Source of the DNA: Mayamaea pseudoterrestris
Taxonomy: Eukaryota > Bacillariophyta > Bacillariophyceae > Sellaphorales > Sellaphoraceae
Direction of reading: 5' to 3'
Length of the DNA stretch: 64,000 nucleotides
Assembly: GCA_027923505.1 (NCBI GenBank)
Contig: BROI01000027.1
Span: 186,001 to 250,000 of the forward strand
Made by a program: the position numbers and the translations under genes. This document shows positions 52,045 through 63,099 of the stretch, in pieces (the stretch's first letter is position 1; the number at the start of each line of letters is the position of its first letter). The notes beneath the pieces were generated by a model. It did not search any database. It was not told the DNA's origin and saw only the letters and a program-made list of their open reading frames with translations.

Positions 52045-52704
52045 CTACCTTCGAACGCCGCCGAAGAAACCAGCAGCAAAGCCAGAACCTGCTGGCAAAT
52101 TAAACTCTAGTACTTTGAGCATTTTTCGATACGCGGCCGATGCATCATGTTGGTCGATACGTCCGTCTTGATTCAAATCCATATACTTTTCAATCGTTTC
52201 CTGAATCTTGGTATGATTCACTTCAATGTATCCGTTATAAGCCAGAGTCTGCAAGGTAATGAATCCAAGTCCAAGTACAGTTGCAGTAGCTCTTCCGATT
52301 TGTCGTGCGGCAATGCCGGCGCAATATCCACTCACAAAGCCATAGCTCAGCTGCGACGGAATGCCAGTGTCAATGGCTCCTTGAATCTGCGTTCCCACCG
52401 TCTTGGCCAAGGCATCCATGACGTTTCGATCGGCCAGACCTTTCGTCGACTTGTCCAAAATGTTTTGCCAGCTATTGTTTCCGTCCTTGTCGCCGCCGCC
52501 TTGGTCGCAGTGCACCGTGGAAGCGTTCCATAATGTTGACGAAGTCGAAACGCCGCTCAGTTGCAGCAGCGAAAAGCCAGTCGTTGCCACTGTCGCAGCC
52601 TTGACGAGAGATTGACGAGATATGCGAGTTGCAGTGGCGGAGATCATCATTGGAGCAACCGAGGGTGAAGAATTCAGATGTCCTTTCGTGGATTGTGGAT
52701 CCAT
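52045..52704 (-). CDS. FUN14-domain protein with an EF-hand
   Basis: The likeliest starts are the ATG at 52,704 (219 residues) or the ATG pair at 52,650/52,647. The N-terminus (MISATATRISRQSLVKAATV) is a basic amphipathic helix fitting mitochondrial targeting. A FUN14-type membrane domain follows: LSYGFVSGYCAGIAARQIGR and ATVLGLGFITLQTLAYNGYI. FUN14 proteins sit in the outer mitochondrial membrane and some act in mitophagy. An EF-hand loop DLNQDGRIDQHD comes next; it has Asp rather than Glu at position 12, which is allowed but less common. The FUN14 plus EF-hand order suggests calcium control. Array C lies 37 bp from the ATG. Confidence 0.75.
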   Translation of the reverse strand: MDPQSTKGHLNSSPSVAPMMISATATRISRQSLVKAATVATTGFSLLQLSGVSTSSTLWNASTVHCDQGGGDKDGNNSWQNILDKSTKGLADRNVMDALAKTVGTQIQGAIDTGIPSQLSYGFVSGYCAGIAARQIGRATATVLGLGFITLQTLAYNGYIEVNHTKIQETIEKYMDLNQDGRIDQHDASAAYRKMLKVLEFNLPAGSGFAAGFFGGVRR

Positions 52705-52740
52705 TTCGTCCTTCGAAAGCACGGTGCCATTTCATGTGAA

Positions 52741-52940
52741 ACGTCACTGGCACTCGTTTCGTACTATTGCCTTCATGACGCAGTTTTCACTGGCACTCGT
52801 TTCACGATATTGCCTTTGTGACGCAGTTTTCACTGGCACTCGTTTCATACTATTGCCTTAGGCTTCGTTTTCACTGGCACTCGTTTCATAATATTGCCTT
52901 GTGACGTAGTTTCCACTGGCACTCGTTTCGTAATATTGCC
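52741..52940. repeat. 42-bp tandem array C with CRE-like sites
   Basis: TGACGCA at 52,776 and 52,819, a degenerate site near 52,861, and TGACGTA at 52,902, with ACGTCACTGGCACTCGTTTC marking the left edge at 52,741. Spacings are 41-43 bp. The unit sequence (TTTTCACTGGCACTCGTTTC, then TACTATTGCC) is nearly the same as in array B. It lies between the divergent FUN14 and BTB genes, ending about 146 bp before the BTB start codon. Confidence 0.83.
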
Positions 52941-53085
52941 CTTTGAAGACAACCATGCGACACGGCGCGACGGATCGCCGACCAACATTTTCTTCATCGC
53001 AGCTTTGTTGAGAACAATACCAAATCCTTCGCACTACAGACCTTCCTTGCTCGTATTATAATTTGCAACGCATACTGTATCTATC

Positions 53086-54308
53086 ATGGACACGGAAGAG
53101 GATGATATGACTGCTGAAAGCGAAGGATTTGAACGAAGTCAGCCAAGTACGTGTCGTGGGAGTGATGGAAGGAAGTTTGGTAAGACTGTATGACAGCGAC
53201 GAATGATTGCGCCAAAGCCGAAGCGAGGAGTGGCATGCTGTGCAATGTCTTACACACTCAACGGTGCTTGATCTCATTAATTGGCAGCCTTTCGATTTGA
53301 ATATCTAAGTAACGAAGAATTATACAAGATGTTTTTTGCACCAAAAAAGACGAGTCTGGAGAAGTTAAACGAAAAACTCGAACACAAGCGTGCACAGCCT
53401 TCCATCGCGATCCGCCGGCAACCTGAGCAGCTCATTCCTTTGAGTAAAAACCAAAACACGCGTGAATTGGACGTACTATCGTTAAACGTTGGAGGAACAA
53501 GTTTCGACGTACTGCGCGGGACATTGACGTCGATTCCGAGCTTGTTGGCAACAAAGTTCAGTGGCGAACGGGACGAGAGCCTGCCCAAGGATTCAGCCGG
53601 TCGATTCTTTCTGGATGAAGATTACGAGTTATTTATAGCCCTCGTGAACTACATGCGTGATCACAATCGGGTGCAATCATCTGGGTCTAGTTGCCCAAGT
53701 GCACCCTCTTTTGACGATGGAGGGAAATCGCTGCGTTTCAATCGCATGGTCGATGCAATCAGTCTGTCACAGCACTTTTGGCCTTTTGATTTAGTTTTAT
53801 ACGATAGTCATCATAAGCTTACTATGGCTTATGATGAATCAATGCACGCTCGCATTTCTGCGCCTTGCAAAGTTCCTGCTATATTCTGCAGCGAAAATGT
53901 TCGGATCGCCGACGAGTGCATTCATTCGAGGTGCAAGTTCATCTCAGCGAGGACTGTGATGGATTTAATATAGGCTGGCTCCAATATAGTCTTGACAAGG
54001 CCACTGTGGAGGAGTTGAAAAGCGGAAGAGTGACCTATCTCGACACAAAGAGCTGGTCGATTGAAACGTACAAGAAGCCCACGGTTTCTTTGGATGTTGC
54101 TGGCATTGTATCCTCTCCTGTCGATTTCACCATCAGATGCGTCGATCGTGGAGCAGAATGGTTTGTGAATGGTTGGTTGGTGGCCGAAACAAAAGATGAT
54201 GCACGCACTGGGACGGGCATGCAGCCAATGATCGTGGTGAGAGGCAAAAGTAATTTTCGAATTCTTCGTATGGATATGGAATATGAAATATTTTACCTGG
54301 CCAACTAG
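53086..54308 (+). CDS. BTB/T1-domain protein (frame change)
   Basis: Exon 1 is 53,086-53,146 (MDTEEDDMTAESEGFERSQP), then a 141-bp GTACGT...GGCAG intron and exon 2 from 53,288. The T1-type BTB domain (about residues 72-135) contains LSLNVGGTSFDVLRGTLTSI, as in KCTD and Kv-channel tetramerisation domains, suggesting a cullin-3 adaptor. The rest is probably a beta-sandwich (SFEVQVHLSEDCDGFNIGWL, EWFVNGWLVAE), SPRY-like by eye. The two halves lie in different frames: one base appears lost between about 53,870 and 53,930. Corrected, the protein would be about 360 residues. The upstream frame alone ends at 53,973. Confidence 0.7.
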
Positions 54309-54416
54309 ACGCGTCGCTTATATTGTCATGAAAGCGTGGCTAGACAGTCGGGCTAGGGGTTCATACCTACATATATATTGCGGCTCGCCAACTATTACTA
54401 AGATGATCTTGTACAA

Positions 54417-57402
54417 TTATTCAATATCAATCTTTTCGGAAATTGTGAACTCTTTAATCTCGGCCAGTGGCTGAACGGGAAATAGAGGCTGGCACCCAAC
54501 AAAGGTTCGGGGGTCATTGATGCATTCGACTGTTGAAGCCGGAGGCAGCTTGAATGCATCCGTATGTTCTCTTCCGAAAACTTGTACAGATAGCTTACGA
54601 CGATTAGGTGAGCCAGCGACAAGGTATCTGTCGAACAAGCGCAACACATCTAGCTTTGATAGCGCCTCGACTTCGTCTGCAATCAAAGCTAAACGCCGAA
54701 AGTCGTAGCGCTGACTTGTAATGGCACTCCAATGTTTCGAAGACTCTTCGCCAAGGCTCTTGTTCTTTTCTCGAAGACCCTCACACACTGACTTGACATT
54801 CGTTTGAAACTCTTCAGCTGAAAGTGCAACAATCTGTTGGCGGACGGTGACGAGGAAGTGCTCAATTCGGCCGTCCATGTGGACTGGATCAAATGAGCCG
54901 CCTTGCACCAAAATCATGAGACTCTTGACCCGATCCCCGCTTGTCTTTATTGAGCTATGGACGATGTAGCCAAGTTGTTCCTCCGTGCGAAGCTGATTAA
55001 ATGCTGGCTCCCTGAGTAAATGGTGAAGAAGAGATAATGTACCATTCGATCGATAGTCCATCGGCCCCATCTGAAATATTGCTAAGGCGCAGCTATTCTC
55101 GTCGTCTTCATTTAGATTGCGCAAGCGATACAGGCAATCAGTCGGCAGCTCAGTTACACGATTTGTAGGTAAATGGAAGGGCGCTTTAGTGGTAAACTCT
55201 GACAGGACGATATCCGAAAGAGCAGTGGCCTCTTCACATGATACGTTGCCATGGACAAGCAGCTCGAGCTTAAATCTAGACACCAGCTCTTTGGAAAAAT
55301 GCTTGAGCTCCGCCGGAGAGACATCCTCTAAAGCTTCCATGCGCTTTGTCATCTCCCATTTTGTATCCTCCAGGCACAAATCGGCAGCATAAATTGCTTG
55401 CTCATATGGTTGAGACACAAAGAAAGCCAAGAATTGACGCCGAAGCTTGTCGACAATGCGATGAAAGAGCTCATCTGTCAGCTTGTCGGTTAGACTCTGG
55501 ATGACATTGACCACGCGCTGGAGAAGATTAATGGCCTTGTGATTGTATCCCGAAAGGTGAATCTCCACCCCGCCTCGAGTGTTGGCGAAGTCGCAGTGGA
55601 GTCCAGCCATGGATGCTGCGTAAGTGAATTCATTGCATTCTTCTCGCGACAGCTCCACCCACAAGCTAGCCAAGACCGAATGCATGGGCCCGCATGCGTA
55701 TGCAGTTGGAGTTCGAAGAAACATCATTATATTCACCTTTGGCATGTCAAACATAGTATCTGGTTTGTACCAAAGTCTGCAGGTCGCGCTATCTAGCAGA
55801 CAGCATGGAACGCAATCCTTCTGGATGAACGCTGGAGAGCGTTGCACCAGTTCAAAATTTGTAGCTAGCATGTCATTCAGCAGCGGCAAATGTAGATCGC
55901 CAAAAGATTCCTTGATTTTTGACGGATCGTTCAAATTTTGCAGGAAATCTGCATCGAAAGATACACGCTTAAACTGGGTACCGTACCACTGATCCGTTTC
56001 GTCTGTACTTCCTGCAAAGTCCTTCGATGCGACAATCATGAGCATGTTCTCAGGCGTCAATGATGTGCGGCATTCTTCAATCAAGACAGGATCAAACTCG
56101 AAATACTTGTACGGGCCAGACACACAAAACTGCGGAGGAAACAAGTGCATTTGCGCCGCAAGCGTCGACGCCGTATCGCTGGCGGGCCGCTTACTCAAGA
56201 AACGAAACTGCATGTCACTCGTCGCTAGCAACTCATCGTGCACGTATTGAGGAACTTCTTGCAGTAGCGATAAGTACGCATACACCATTGCAACAACTCC
56301 TTGCACATTTTCGAGTCCCTGTTCGGTCAGTTCAATGTCAATTGCGAAAACTGTGAACTCACGAAAGCATCGTGACATGTCGTCGGCACCGAGCTCCTGT
56401 GCCCATCCCTTGGCTCGAAGCGCCGCCAACAGCGAACCTGGTCCTTCGTGACCAATCAAATGAGACAAGTAGCGAGACGGCTTGGTTTTATAGAGAGACA
56501 AGGTTTCTCGCATGCACCACTGCAGCTGCAGATTAATAGAGTCCGAAGTGGGAACCATGTTGAGGCGGAGCGGATTAGGCTGAATGGCTGCAACATGACG
56601 CGGCTTGTGACTCGCATCACCCGATGGTATACTAGTAAAGTACTTTTCTGCCATTGCCTTGAGTTCGTCGATTGGTTGCTTACCAACGATGCACAGCGTC
56701 ATGTTAATGGCCTTGTAGTATTGATCGTAAAACGCCTTGACGCTTTCTCGCAGTTTCAAAATGCCATGCGCCGCCAACGACTCACGATTGCCGCTTCCAA
56801 ACATGGCATACGGATGATTGCTGCTTTCTCCTAAAACAGTTCGAGCGAGCTGATGAATTCTCCAATGATCAGCAAGGGTGTTGTTTCGATGCTCCGAGTC
56901 GACGGCGTTGATTTCCTTGTCAATGGAGCTTTCCTTCAACAACGGACAATAAAAGAAGGACGAGAATCGATCCAATGCTCCATCCAGCGCCGATGACTGT
57001 ACATCAAGGTAGTAGCACGTCAGCTCAAGGTCCGTGTATGCATTCGAGTGTCCGCCGTTCGCCGCAAGGTAGGACTCGTGTGCATTTTCGTCAGGGTAGC
57101 GCTCCGAGCCCATGAAAAGCATATGCTCGGTCAGGTGCGCAAGTCCGGGTAGTTCATCTGAGCATATGTATACATCAATCAATTGTTAGATATAAGTTCG
57201 TTCAGAAGCCAATCGTTTATATACGTGGATCTGTCCAAGTTGATCAAAAACACTCACCTTGCATTTGGCCGACGGCTACAGCGACGGATGCAGCGGCTTT
57301 ATCTGTCTCGCTATCGCTAATGAGCAAACAGGAAAGCCCATTGGATAGCGTTACATGCTCATAGATGCGCTTATCGCTCTGGGAAATCTCAATTTTGGTC
57401 AT
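54417..57402 (-). CDS. IDE: Insulysin (insulin-degrading enzyme), M16 metallopeptidase
   Basis: Zinc endopeptidase of the M16A family that degrades small peptides in cytosol, mitochondria or peroxisomes. Exon 1 is 57,402-57,258 and exon 2 is 57,157-54,417; a 100-bp GTGAGT...CTCAG intron joins them, giving 961 residues. The inverted zinc motif HLTEH is at residues 56-60, and Glu137 lies exactly 76 residues on in EINAVDSEHRNN, completing HxxEH-x76-E. Other M16 landmarks are GHSNAYTDLELTCYYLDV, FYCPLLKESS and the C-terminal EEQLGYIVHSSIK. All four M16 halves appear present; length is close to human IDE (~1,000). No C-terminal peroxisomal SKL is seen. Confidence 0.95.
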
Positions 57403-57683
57403 GGCTGGCAACAGATGCGATGAGGATGGCGACGACGAGTTGTGAGATGAACGATGGTGATCTTCGCCCTTGCAATGCGTGTCGTATCGTCACTTCTGGC
57501 GAAGCACAGACGGCTAGCGACGACTCCACCCGAGGCACGCGCGCGCGCTTCGGCGAGCCCGTACATTCTACACGACTGTAAATCGCCAGCTCCCGTGTCG
57601 CAGTCCACTTTCCACGATATCAACCCACAACGACAGCGGCAGTTCCTCTTGCAGCAGCCAAGTCTCTCTCGCTTCCATTCACC
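57403..57683. promoter_or_regulatory. Divergent IDE/V-ATPase-d interval with an overlapping upstream ORF
   Basis: A 281-bp GC-rich spacer with CG dinucleotides. On the plus strand an ATG at 57,454 opens a 77-codon frame (MVIFALAMRVVSSLLAKHRR and on) that ends at the TGA of CCATGA (57,685-57,687), so its stop overlaps the V-ATPase start codon. Whether the mRNA includes it is unknown; transcription may begin downstream of 57,454. Confidence 0.4.
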
Positions 57684-58953
57684 ATGACGACGATTGCTCC
57701 TTCCTGCGGCACTGGTGATCTCACCACCTTTAACATTCTCCATGCCTTCCCCGAGGCGTTGGTTCGCGGCATGCGCTCGTCCTTTCTCCGCGACCCCGAG
57801 TACCACCACTTGACCCAGTGCGAGTCGTTGGACGATGCGCGGCTCAATTTGACCGAGACGGACTACTCGGAAGTCTTGGCGGACTCGAGCACCATGACGC
57901 CGGCGTCGCTGCAAAAGGCGGCGATTCAAAAGGTATGTGTAATGGAAATTACATAGGGAATCAGATTCTTTCGCAATTGATCGCCTCGACTAACTTTATC
58001 GCTTTTATTTTCATTCCATTATACAGTTGGTAACCGAGTTTCAGTACTTGCGCTCGCAGGCAGTCCAGCCCTTGTCGCAGTTTCTCGATTTCATCACGTA
58101 CGAATACATGATTGAGAATGTCATTTTGCTTCTCAAGGGCGCCTTGTCGGGCCGCGACATTAACGAGCTCATTGAGCAGTGCCATCCGCTTGGCATGTTC
58201 AAGGAATCGACCATGCGCTCCATTCCGACGTTTGAAAACTCGGCCAAGGGATACATGGACTTGTATCAGACGGTTCTTGTCGATACGCCGGTGGGACCAT
58301 ACTTTAGTCTGTTTTTGCAGGAGAGTGCGTCGCATCATGGAGGCGACTCGCGCAATGTTTTGGAGGAAGTGGAGATTGAGATTATCAAGTCGTCTCTCAT
58401 CAAGTACTGGATCGAAGACTTTCACCAGTTTACCCAAAAGTTGGGAGGTGACACTGCCAAGCTCATGGGCGACCTCTTGAATGTTCGCGCCGATACGAAT
58501 GCGATTAACATTACGCTCAACTCGTTTGGAACGCCACTCAATGAGCCGGCCATGCGCTCGTCGGACCGCAAGCGTCTGTACCCGGCGGTTGGACACTTGT
58601 ATCCAGCGGGAACGTCCATGTTGGTGGATGTTGCGGACGAGGAGGAGCTTGGACGTGTCCTTGAGCTCTTTCCGCAGTACAGCGCGATTTGGAACGTTCA
58701 TGCCAATGGACAGGGCGACAAGAGCATTGACGACTGCTTTTATGAGCGTGACGTTGAAATGCTTGAGCTTGCCTTTGAGAGTCAAATGCATTACGCAGTC
58801 TTTTATGCTTACGTCAAGCTCAAGGAGCAGGAGATTCGAAACTTGGTTTGGATTTCCGAGTGTATTTTGCAGCAGCAGAAGGACGAGATTAACAAGTTTG
58901 TCCCCGTCTTTTCCTTCCATGCTCCGTGGCGTGAAATGAAGCCGCGCCGATAG
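57684..58953 (+). CDS. ATP6V0D: V-type H+-ATPase subunit d
   Basis: Subunit d of the Vo sector, which couples the central stalk to the proteolipid ring of the vacuolar proton pump. Exon 1 is 57,684-57,932, then a 94-bp GTATGT...ATACAG intron in phase 0 and exon 2 at 58,027-58,953, giving 391 residues; animal and fungal forms are about 350. The sequence is typical throughout: LVTEFQYLRSQAVQPLSQFL, FITYEYMIENVILLLKGALS, ELIEQCHPLGMFKEST, ADTNAINITLNSFGT, LYPAVGHLYPAGT and the end EQEIRNLVWISECILQQQKD. Divergent from insulysin. Confidence 0.96.
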
Positions 58954-59113
58954 GAAGTCGGCTTTCATCGTCGATGCTCGCAATGTCGAGGCACTAAAAT
59001 CTAGTTGAAAAGCGTTATTATGAGTTATGATTATGAAGCTAATGTATAAAAGTATGCTGGTAGGAATACATAGTGCAGTCTATGAGCTTGTCTGGCACCC
59101 AGACGACGATCCT

Positions 59114-60921
59114 TCACGTATAACGCAGCCCGTTCGGTCCATACGAAGAAACGAAAGGCTTCGACTCGTCGCTCGCACTCCAACTGGGGTCCGCGTGTTG
59201 TTGCTGAGCTCCAAGTTTCCAATTCACGGCACATGTAAGCCCGGCGATCAGAATTGCTATACCGAGGACAGCAATGGAGCTACGACAAAGCCTACTGCAG
59301 CTTGCCTCCAGGTCAAGAATTTTCTCATCAATAGCGTCGCGAAAGTCTGTCTCACGTCGACGCTTCTTCTTGGAAGTATTAGATGCGACTTGGTCATTGC
59401 TGCAGCTGCTTTCTGCAAAACCCATGCGCTCATTTTCAATGTCAAACAAAATGTTCTTGCCCTGCATAAAATTCGAACCCAGAGTCTGTTTGCTATCCGA
59501 CGTGAAGAATATTCGGGAAATCCATACATTGTTCTCCTCAATGTATCTCATGTAGTGTGAAGGAGGCATGCTGTACGTAATTGTATTAGAGGGTTTGTCA
59601 GCTCTCGGTCGGACACTCGCGCCAAACGATTTTACCTAACGACGTTGTCACTTACGCAACAAGTATGGAACCGCGATTATACCTGTCCAAAGTATTCACA
59701 ATCCAAGGAGCTGACAAGTCGTTCTCATTACGCCGCGACGGAGATAACTGGAAAAGGAGTGTCGGAAGATAGTCATCCAGCTCGTCCCGATCGTATACAT
59801 ACTCGCGATGTGGACTGTAATGCTTGCCGGTCAATGCTTTCCATGCATCCGAGAAGGGAAACTCCAAATTTTTGTTGAACAGGGTGCTGGAGGTGCCGCT
59901 GTCTACAATAAAAGGAGATCGGTTCATGGCGTACGTGCGCATGCTCACCGTCTCGTACCAAACATTGTAGTGACTCTGCCGACTTGGTTGAACCCGTCCA
60001 CCTCCGTGCATGCGAAGGTGAATATTTTCCACGTACAAGCCATAATAGTCATCGGTCTTAAGCATTTCTGCAAAGATCATGGGCGTTTCATTCAAGCTTT
60101 CGTCGGCTCCGCCAAACGTCAGGACTGCTGCTGCTGCTGCTGCAGGTGACACGTCCTACGTCCTTGTCTTGCGTGACGGTTCGAAAGCACAATCCAAAAG
60201 ATTGCGAATCCATCAGCCTTTGGTCGTAAATTTGCTTCCAGAAACTGCCAGAGTATCGACTCATTCCCATGATACCATCTGCCAACTGATCGGTAAAGAG
60301 GCCGTGAATGCTAATTTGACAGCCAAACGTCAAATTCATGTAAAGGCCAAGGTTGCCTACTCGAACGATATCTGTGCCTTCATCGGCCACCCAGGAGCTT
60401 CCTTCATCGTAGTGCCGACTAACGCTGCAGTAGCTTTGTGAGTTTCTTTCGTAGTGATTGCGGCTGCTGCTAGATGCCGCGTTGCATTTTCCAAGCATGC
60501 AGTCACGGTTGGTTCGACAGGGCGTTTTCATGTAGCACGTTGCATTGGATTCATTATACAATCCTCCCAAATGATGGTCATCGCATCCTTTGCACTGCGA
60601 GCAGGGAAAGGCCGTCGTGCCCGATCCAGTGTCGACAATGAGGCTAACGTTTTGTAGATTGTCGCCACAGCCAATCTCTACCATTACATAATGCGTGCCT
60701 GGCGCTTGGAATAGCTCGAGTCTGACGACTGGAGGAGAGAGAAGCGGTAGATTGCTATCATTTGAAATGTTATTTTGGATTGTAGAAATGATTCTTCGAT
60801 GTCTTTGTGAAGCATGATGATGAATGGGAAGTCGAATTGATCGCCTGGAACATGATAGTCGAAGAAAAAATGAGGCCCCGAACAGCCAACGAACGCAGAG
60901 TTTAGACAGTAGCAGCTTCAT
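59114..60921 (-). CDS. Membrane-anchored pepsin-like aspartic protease (frame change)
   Basis: A1-family aspartic protease of the secretory pathway. It has a hydrophobic N-terminus (SKLCVRWLFGASFFLRLSC), catalytic motifs IVDTGSGTTAFPC and FIVDSGTSSTLF, a Cys-rich insert after the first (CSQCKGCDDHH), and the conserved LGSNFMQGKNILFDIENERM. A C-terminal segment SIAVLGIAILIAGLTCAVNW would anchor it, as in BACE and algal homologues. The last exon is 59,570-59,114, after an intron at 59,571-59,655. Near 60,150 the frame changes by one base just before VLTFGGAD, beside a (CAG)6 run; no plausible intron fits. Corrected length is about 573 residues. Confidence 0.82.
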
Positions 60922-61230
60922 GTCGTGACTTGATCTATGAGTCTGAGAGAAGATCGCGAATGGTTAAGCATCATCTTGTGCAACGGTGTAGTCCTGTTGT
61001 GCATTTGCTGCATTCTATCACGGAACAAATGCGACGACGAGTGGATGTCGGCGAGCACGACGAAAAGAAATGTCCGACCGAAACTGCGTGCGACAACGTT
61101 AGCTATCTCCGCATGCGACGAGGATTTCGTTCAGCCTATATGCCACAACATACGTATTATAGCAATGAACTTGCTATGATATGACTAGAGTGGCTAGTAC
61201 TTTATCTGAGTGACAGCTTTGCTTCTGCAG
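60922..61230. other. Spacer, no supported gene
   Basis: An 80-codon plus-strand frame from 60,937 has one hydrophobic stretch (IILCNGVVLLCICCILS), but it starts 16 bp from the divergent protease ATG and has no family match. I do not call it a gene. Confidence 0.4.
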
Positions 61231-63099
61231 CTACAAGCCACACCCGCAATCGCAGCTGCACTGGACGGTTTCGCAGTCAACGGAAACATACATGTTAATC
61301 TCCGACTTGAGTGCGCAGACTTCCAACGGGACAGTGCCAGACAGTGAGTTTAAATACAACGTCATGAGTTCCAGATTTGATAATTGCGATAGTTGCGATG
61401 GAATGGTTCCGATCAAGCGATTCTCGTCCAAAATTATATACTCCAGATTTGACAGGACTCCCAGCTCGGTTGGAATCGAGCCAGACAGCTGGCTGTTCTG
61501 AAGTGAAAGGTACTTGAGATTGGGAAGGTTGGTCAAGAACGTTGGAATCTGTTGCGACTCAAAAAAGTTGCCCCCGAACAGCATCGTTTCCATGAAAGTC
61601 ATGTTTGCTATTTGAGGTGGTATGCGCGGCAACCAGTTGTCTCGTACGTTCAATCGCCGGAGACTCGTCGGCAGTTGCGGAACAGAGCTCATACCAACCT
61701 GCTGTAGTTCAAGCTGCCGCAAATTCTGCATGGCGAACAACGATTCCGGAAGAACGATGCCTCGGTTGAATGACAAGTCAAGCTTGACAAGACCCGTCAG
61801 CAGCTCCATCTCTTGAGGAATCACTCCAGTTATATTGTTGCTTGACAGATCTAGCTCCGTCAGTGTCCCATTTAAACACGGCAGCTGGGCATTGTTGTAC
61901 CATAAGCATTCGCTTTCGTAGCTAAGCCACGCTGAATTGTCCTTCCAGATACGCCCGTTGCTGGCATGGTACAAGGTTGCAAGTACGAAACGAACGAGCA
62001 TGGACTCTGTCGTCATCGCTGTTGCGGAAGTATTCGCGGCTTGACGCTCCAACCATCTCCATGCCTTGAATTGTGGTGATTGATTATTTTGAATCGCCTC
62101 GAGCGTGTAGTTTGGTAAATGCTGCGTTCGAAGCACTTCCAGACTGGAGACGACGGATGAAATTGTAGGCGAGTTCGTAGGTTGGTATTGCATGACATCG
62201 TCGTCGGGTTGTGTTGCGTTTGGAAATATCTTGTTTCCACTCGTGTATTTTGCAGATTTTGCTGCGGATCGATTTCCAACCAAACCAACAGCCAACGCAA
62301 CTGCTAAAATTGCCACAAGGACAAGCAACGCAAACAAGCAGAGACTAATTCTGCGGCATCTTGTCAGTTTGCGCTCGAGCGTATCTACAGCGCTGCTTGC
62401 CGCTTGGACAAGCTCCTTCAAATCATCTGGTGAAACTTGCGAAAGCTGCGATGACGCATTCGTCGCTCCGGTCATGCTCTTTTTGATTGCCGTTGGATCG
62501 TAGTCATTCACAATGTCTCCACCATTCGTATTGTCTTCCATGATGGTGCCAAGCTCATAGTCACTCAAGTCGTCTGGAAAGACAGCCTGCATGGAGGTTT
62601 GCGTGTCATCGCCTCCCGTTCGCAGCGTCATATTATCGTCCTGCTGCGGCTGGCACTGCAGTGCTCTCAACGCTTCCTGCTGAATAGTTTTGGTAGTCGT
62701 TTCCCATGGATGATGCTGGTGATGATGAGCTTGACGAAGCTGTTGTTGCTGCATAAGCTGGTTGCTACCGCTGGCAATCTCCTGCTGCCGGAGTGTTTTG
62801 CGGAGCTGCGTGCGACGGCCGCTATTGTTGGCATCGCTGTCCATGGACGAGACCATGCTTAATACGCTTTCACCGTGATGCATTTGGTTGAGAGTACTTT
62901 CGTCGTCGTCCGTAATGGAGGAACGAATTTCTGGTCGGCGACTTGTGCGATCGTTTCTCGTTGGAGTAATGGGTAGATTTTCAGCTGCAGCTGCAAATTT
63001 ATCAAGCACGAGGCAACTAAAGGAAAAAGCGGCCGGCCGTTGTCCCTTGTTGCCGTTTCTCTTTCTTTGATCCTTGGTCGAGTATAGCGGCGTCTGCAT
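61231..63099 (-). CDS. Single-pass membrane LRR protein of diatom type
   Basis: Single exon, 622 residues. Residues 1-~245 are cytosolic, polar and Gln/His-rich. A membrane segment (SLCLFALLVLVAILAVALAV) lies near 250-270. Outside come a stalk, the motif FKAWRWLERQ, then VRFVLATLYHASNGRIWKD and ECLWYNNAQLPCLNGTLTEL, a usual lead-in to plant-type LRRs. Repeats follow: LDLSSNNITGVIPQEME, NLKYLSLQNSQLSGSIPTEL, LSNLEYIILDENRLIGTIPS and NLELMTLYLNSLSGTVPLEV. The protein ends in a Cys-rich cap (CSCDCGCGL). There is no kinase domain. It resembles the large families of LRR surface proteins in diatoms, mostly of unknown ligand. Confidence 0.82.
   Translation of the reverse strand: MQTPLYSTKDQRKRNGNKGQRPAAFSFSCLVLDKFAAAAENLPITPTRNDRTSRRPEIRSSITDDDESTLNQMHHGESVLSMVSSMDSDANNSGRRTQLRKTLRQQEIASGSNQLMQQQQLRQAHHHQHHPWETTTKTIQQEALRALQCQPQQDDNMTLRTGGDDTQTSMQAVFPDDLSDYELGTIMEDNTNGGDIVNDYDPTAIKKSMTGATNASSQLSQVSPDDLKELVQAASSAVDTLERKLTRCRRISLCLFALLVLVAILAVALAVGLVGNRSAAKSAKYTSGNKIFPNATQPDDDVMQYQPTNSPTISSVVSSLEVLRTQHLPNYTLEAIQNNQSPQFKAWRWLERQAANTSATAMTTESMLVRFVLATLYHASNGRIWKDNSAWLSYESECLWYNNAQLPCLNGTLTELDLSSNNITGVIPQEMELLTGLVKLDLSFNRGIVLPESLFAMQNLRQLELQQVGMSSVPQLPTSLRRLNVRDNWLPRIPPQIANMTFMETMLFGGNFFESQQIPTFLTNLPNLKYLSLQNSQLSGSIPTELGVLSNLEYIILDENRLIGTIPSQLSQLSNLELMTLYLNSLSGTVPLEVCALKSEINMYVSVDCETVQCSCDCGCGL

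Noticed and set aside
60140-60160. A 13-base GT...AG intron explaining the frame change in the aspartic protease
   Set aside because: Too short for known spliceosomal introns; a simple indel next to the CAG run is more likely.
60937-61179. 80-codon ORF with one hydrophobic segment
   Set aside because: Only 16 bp from the divergent protease start and overlapped by another open frame; no family resemblance.
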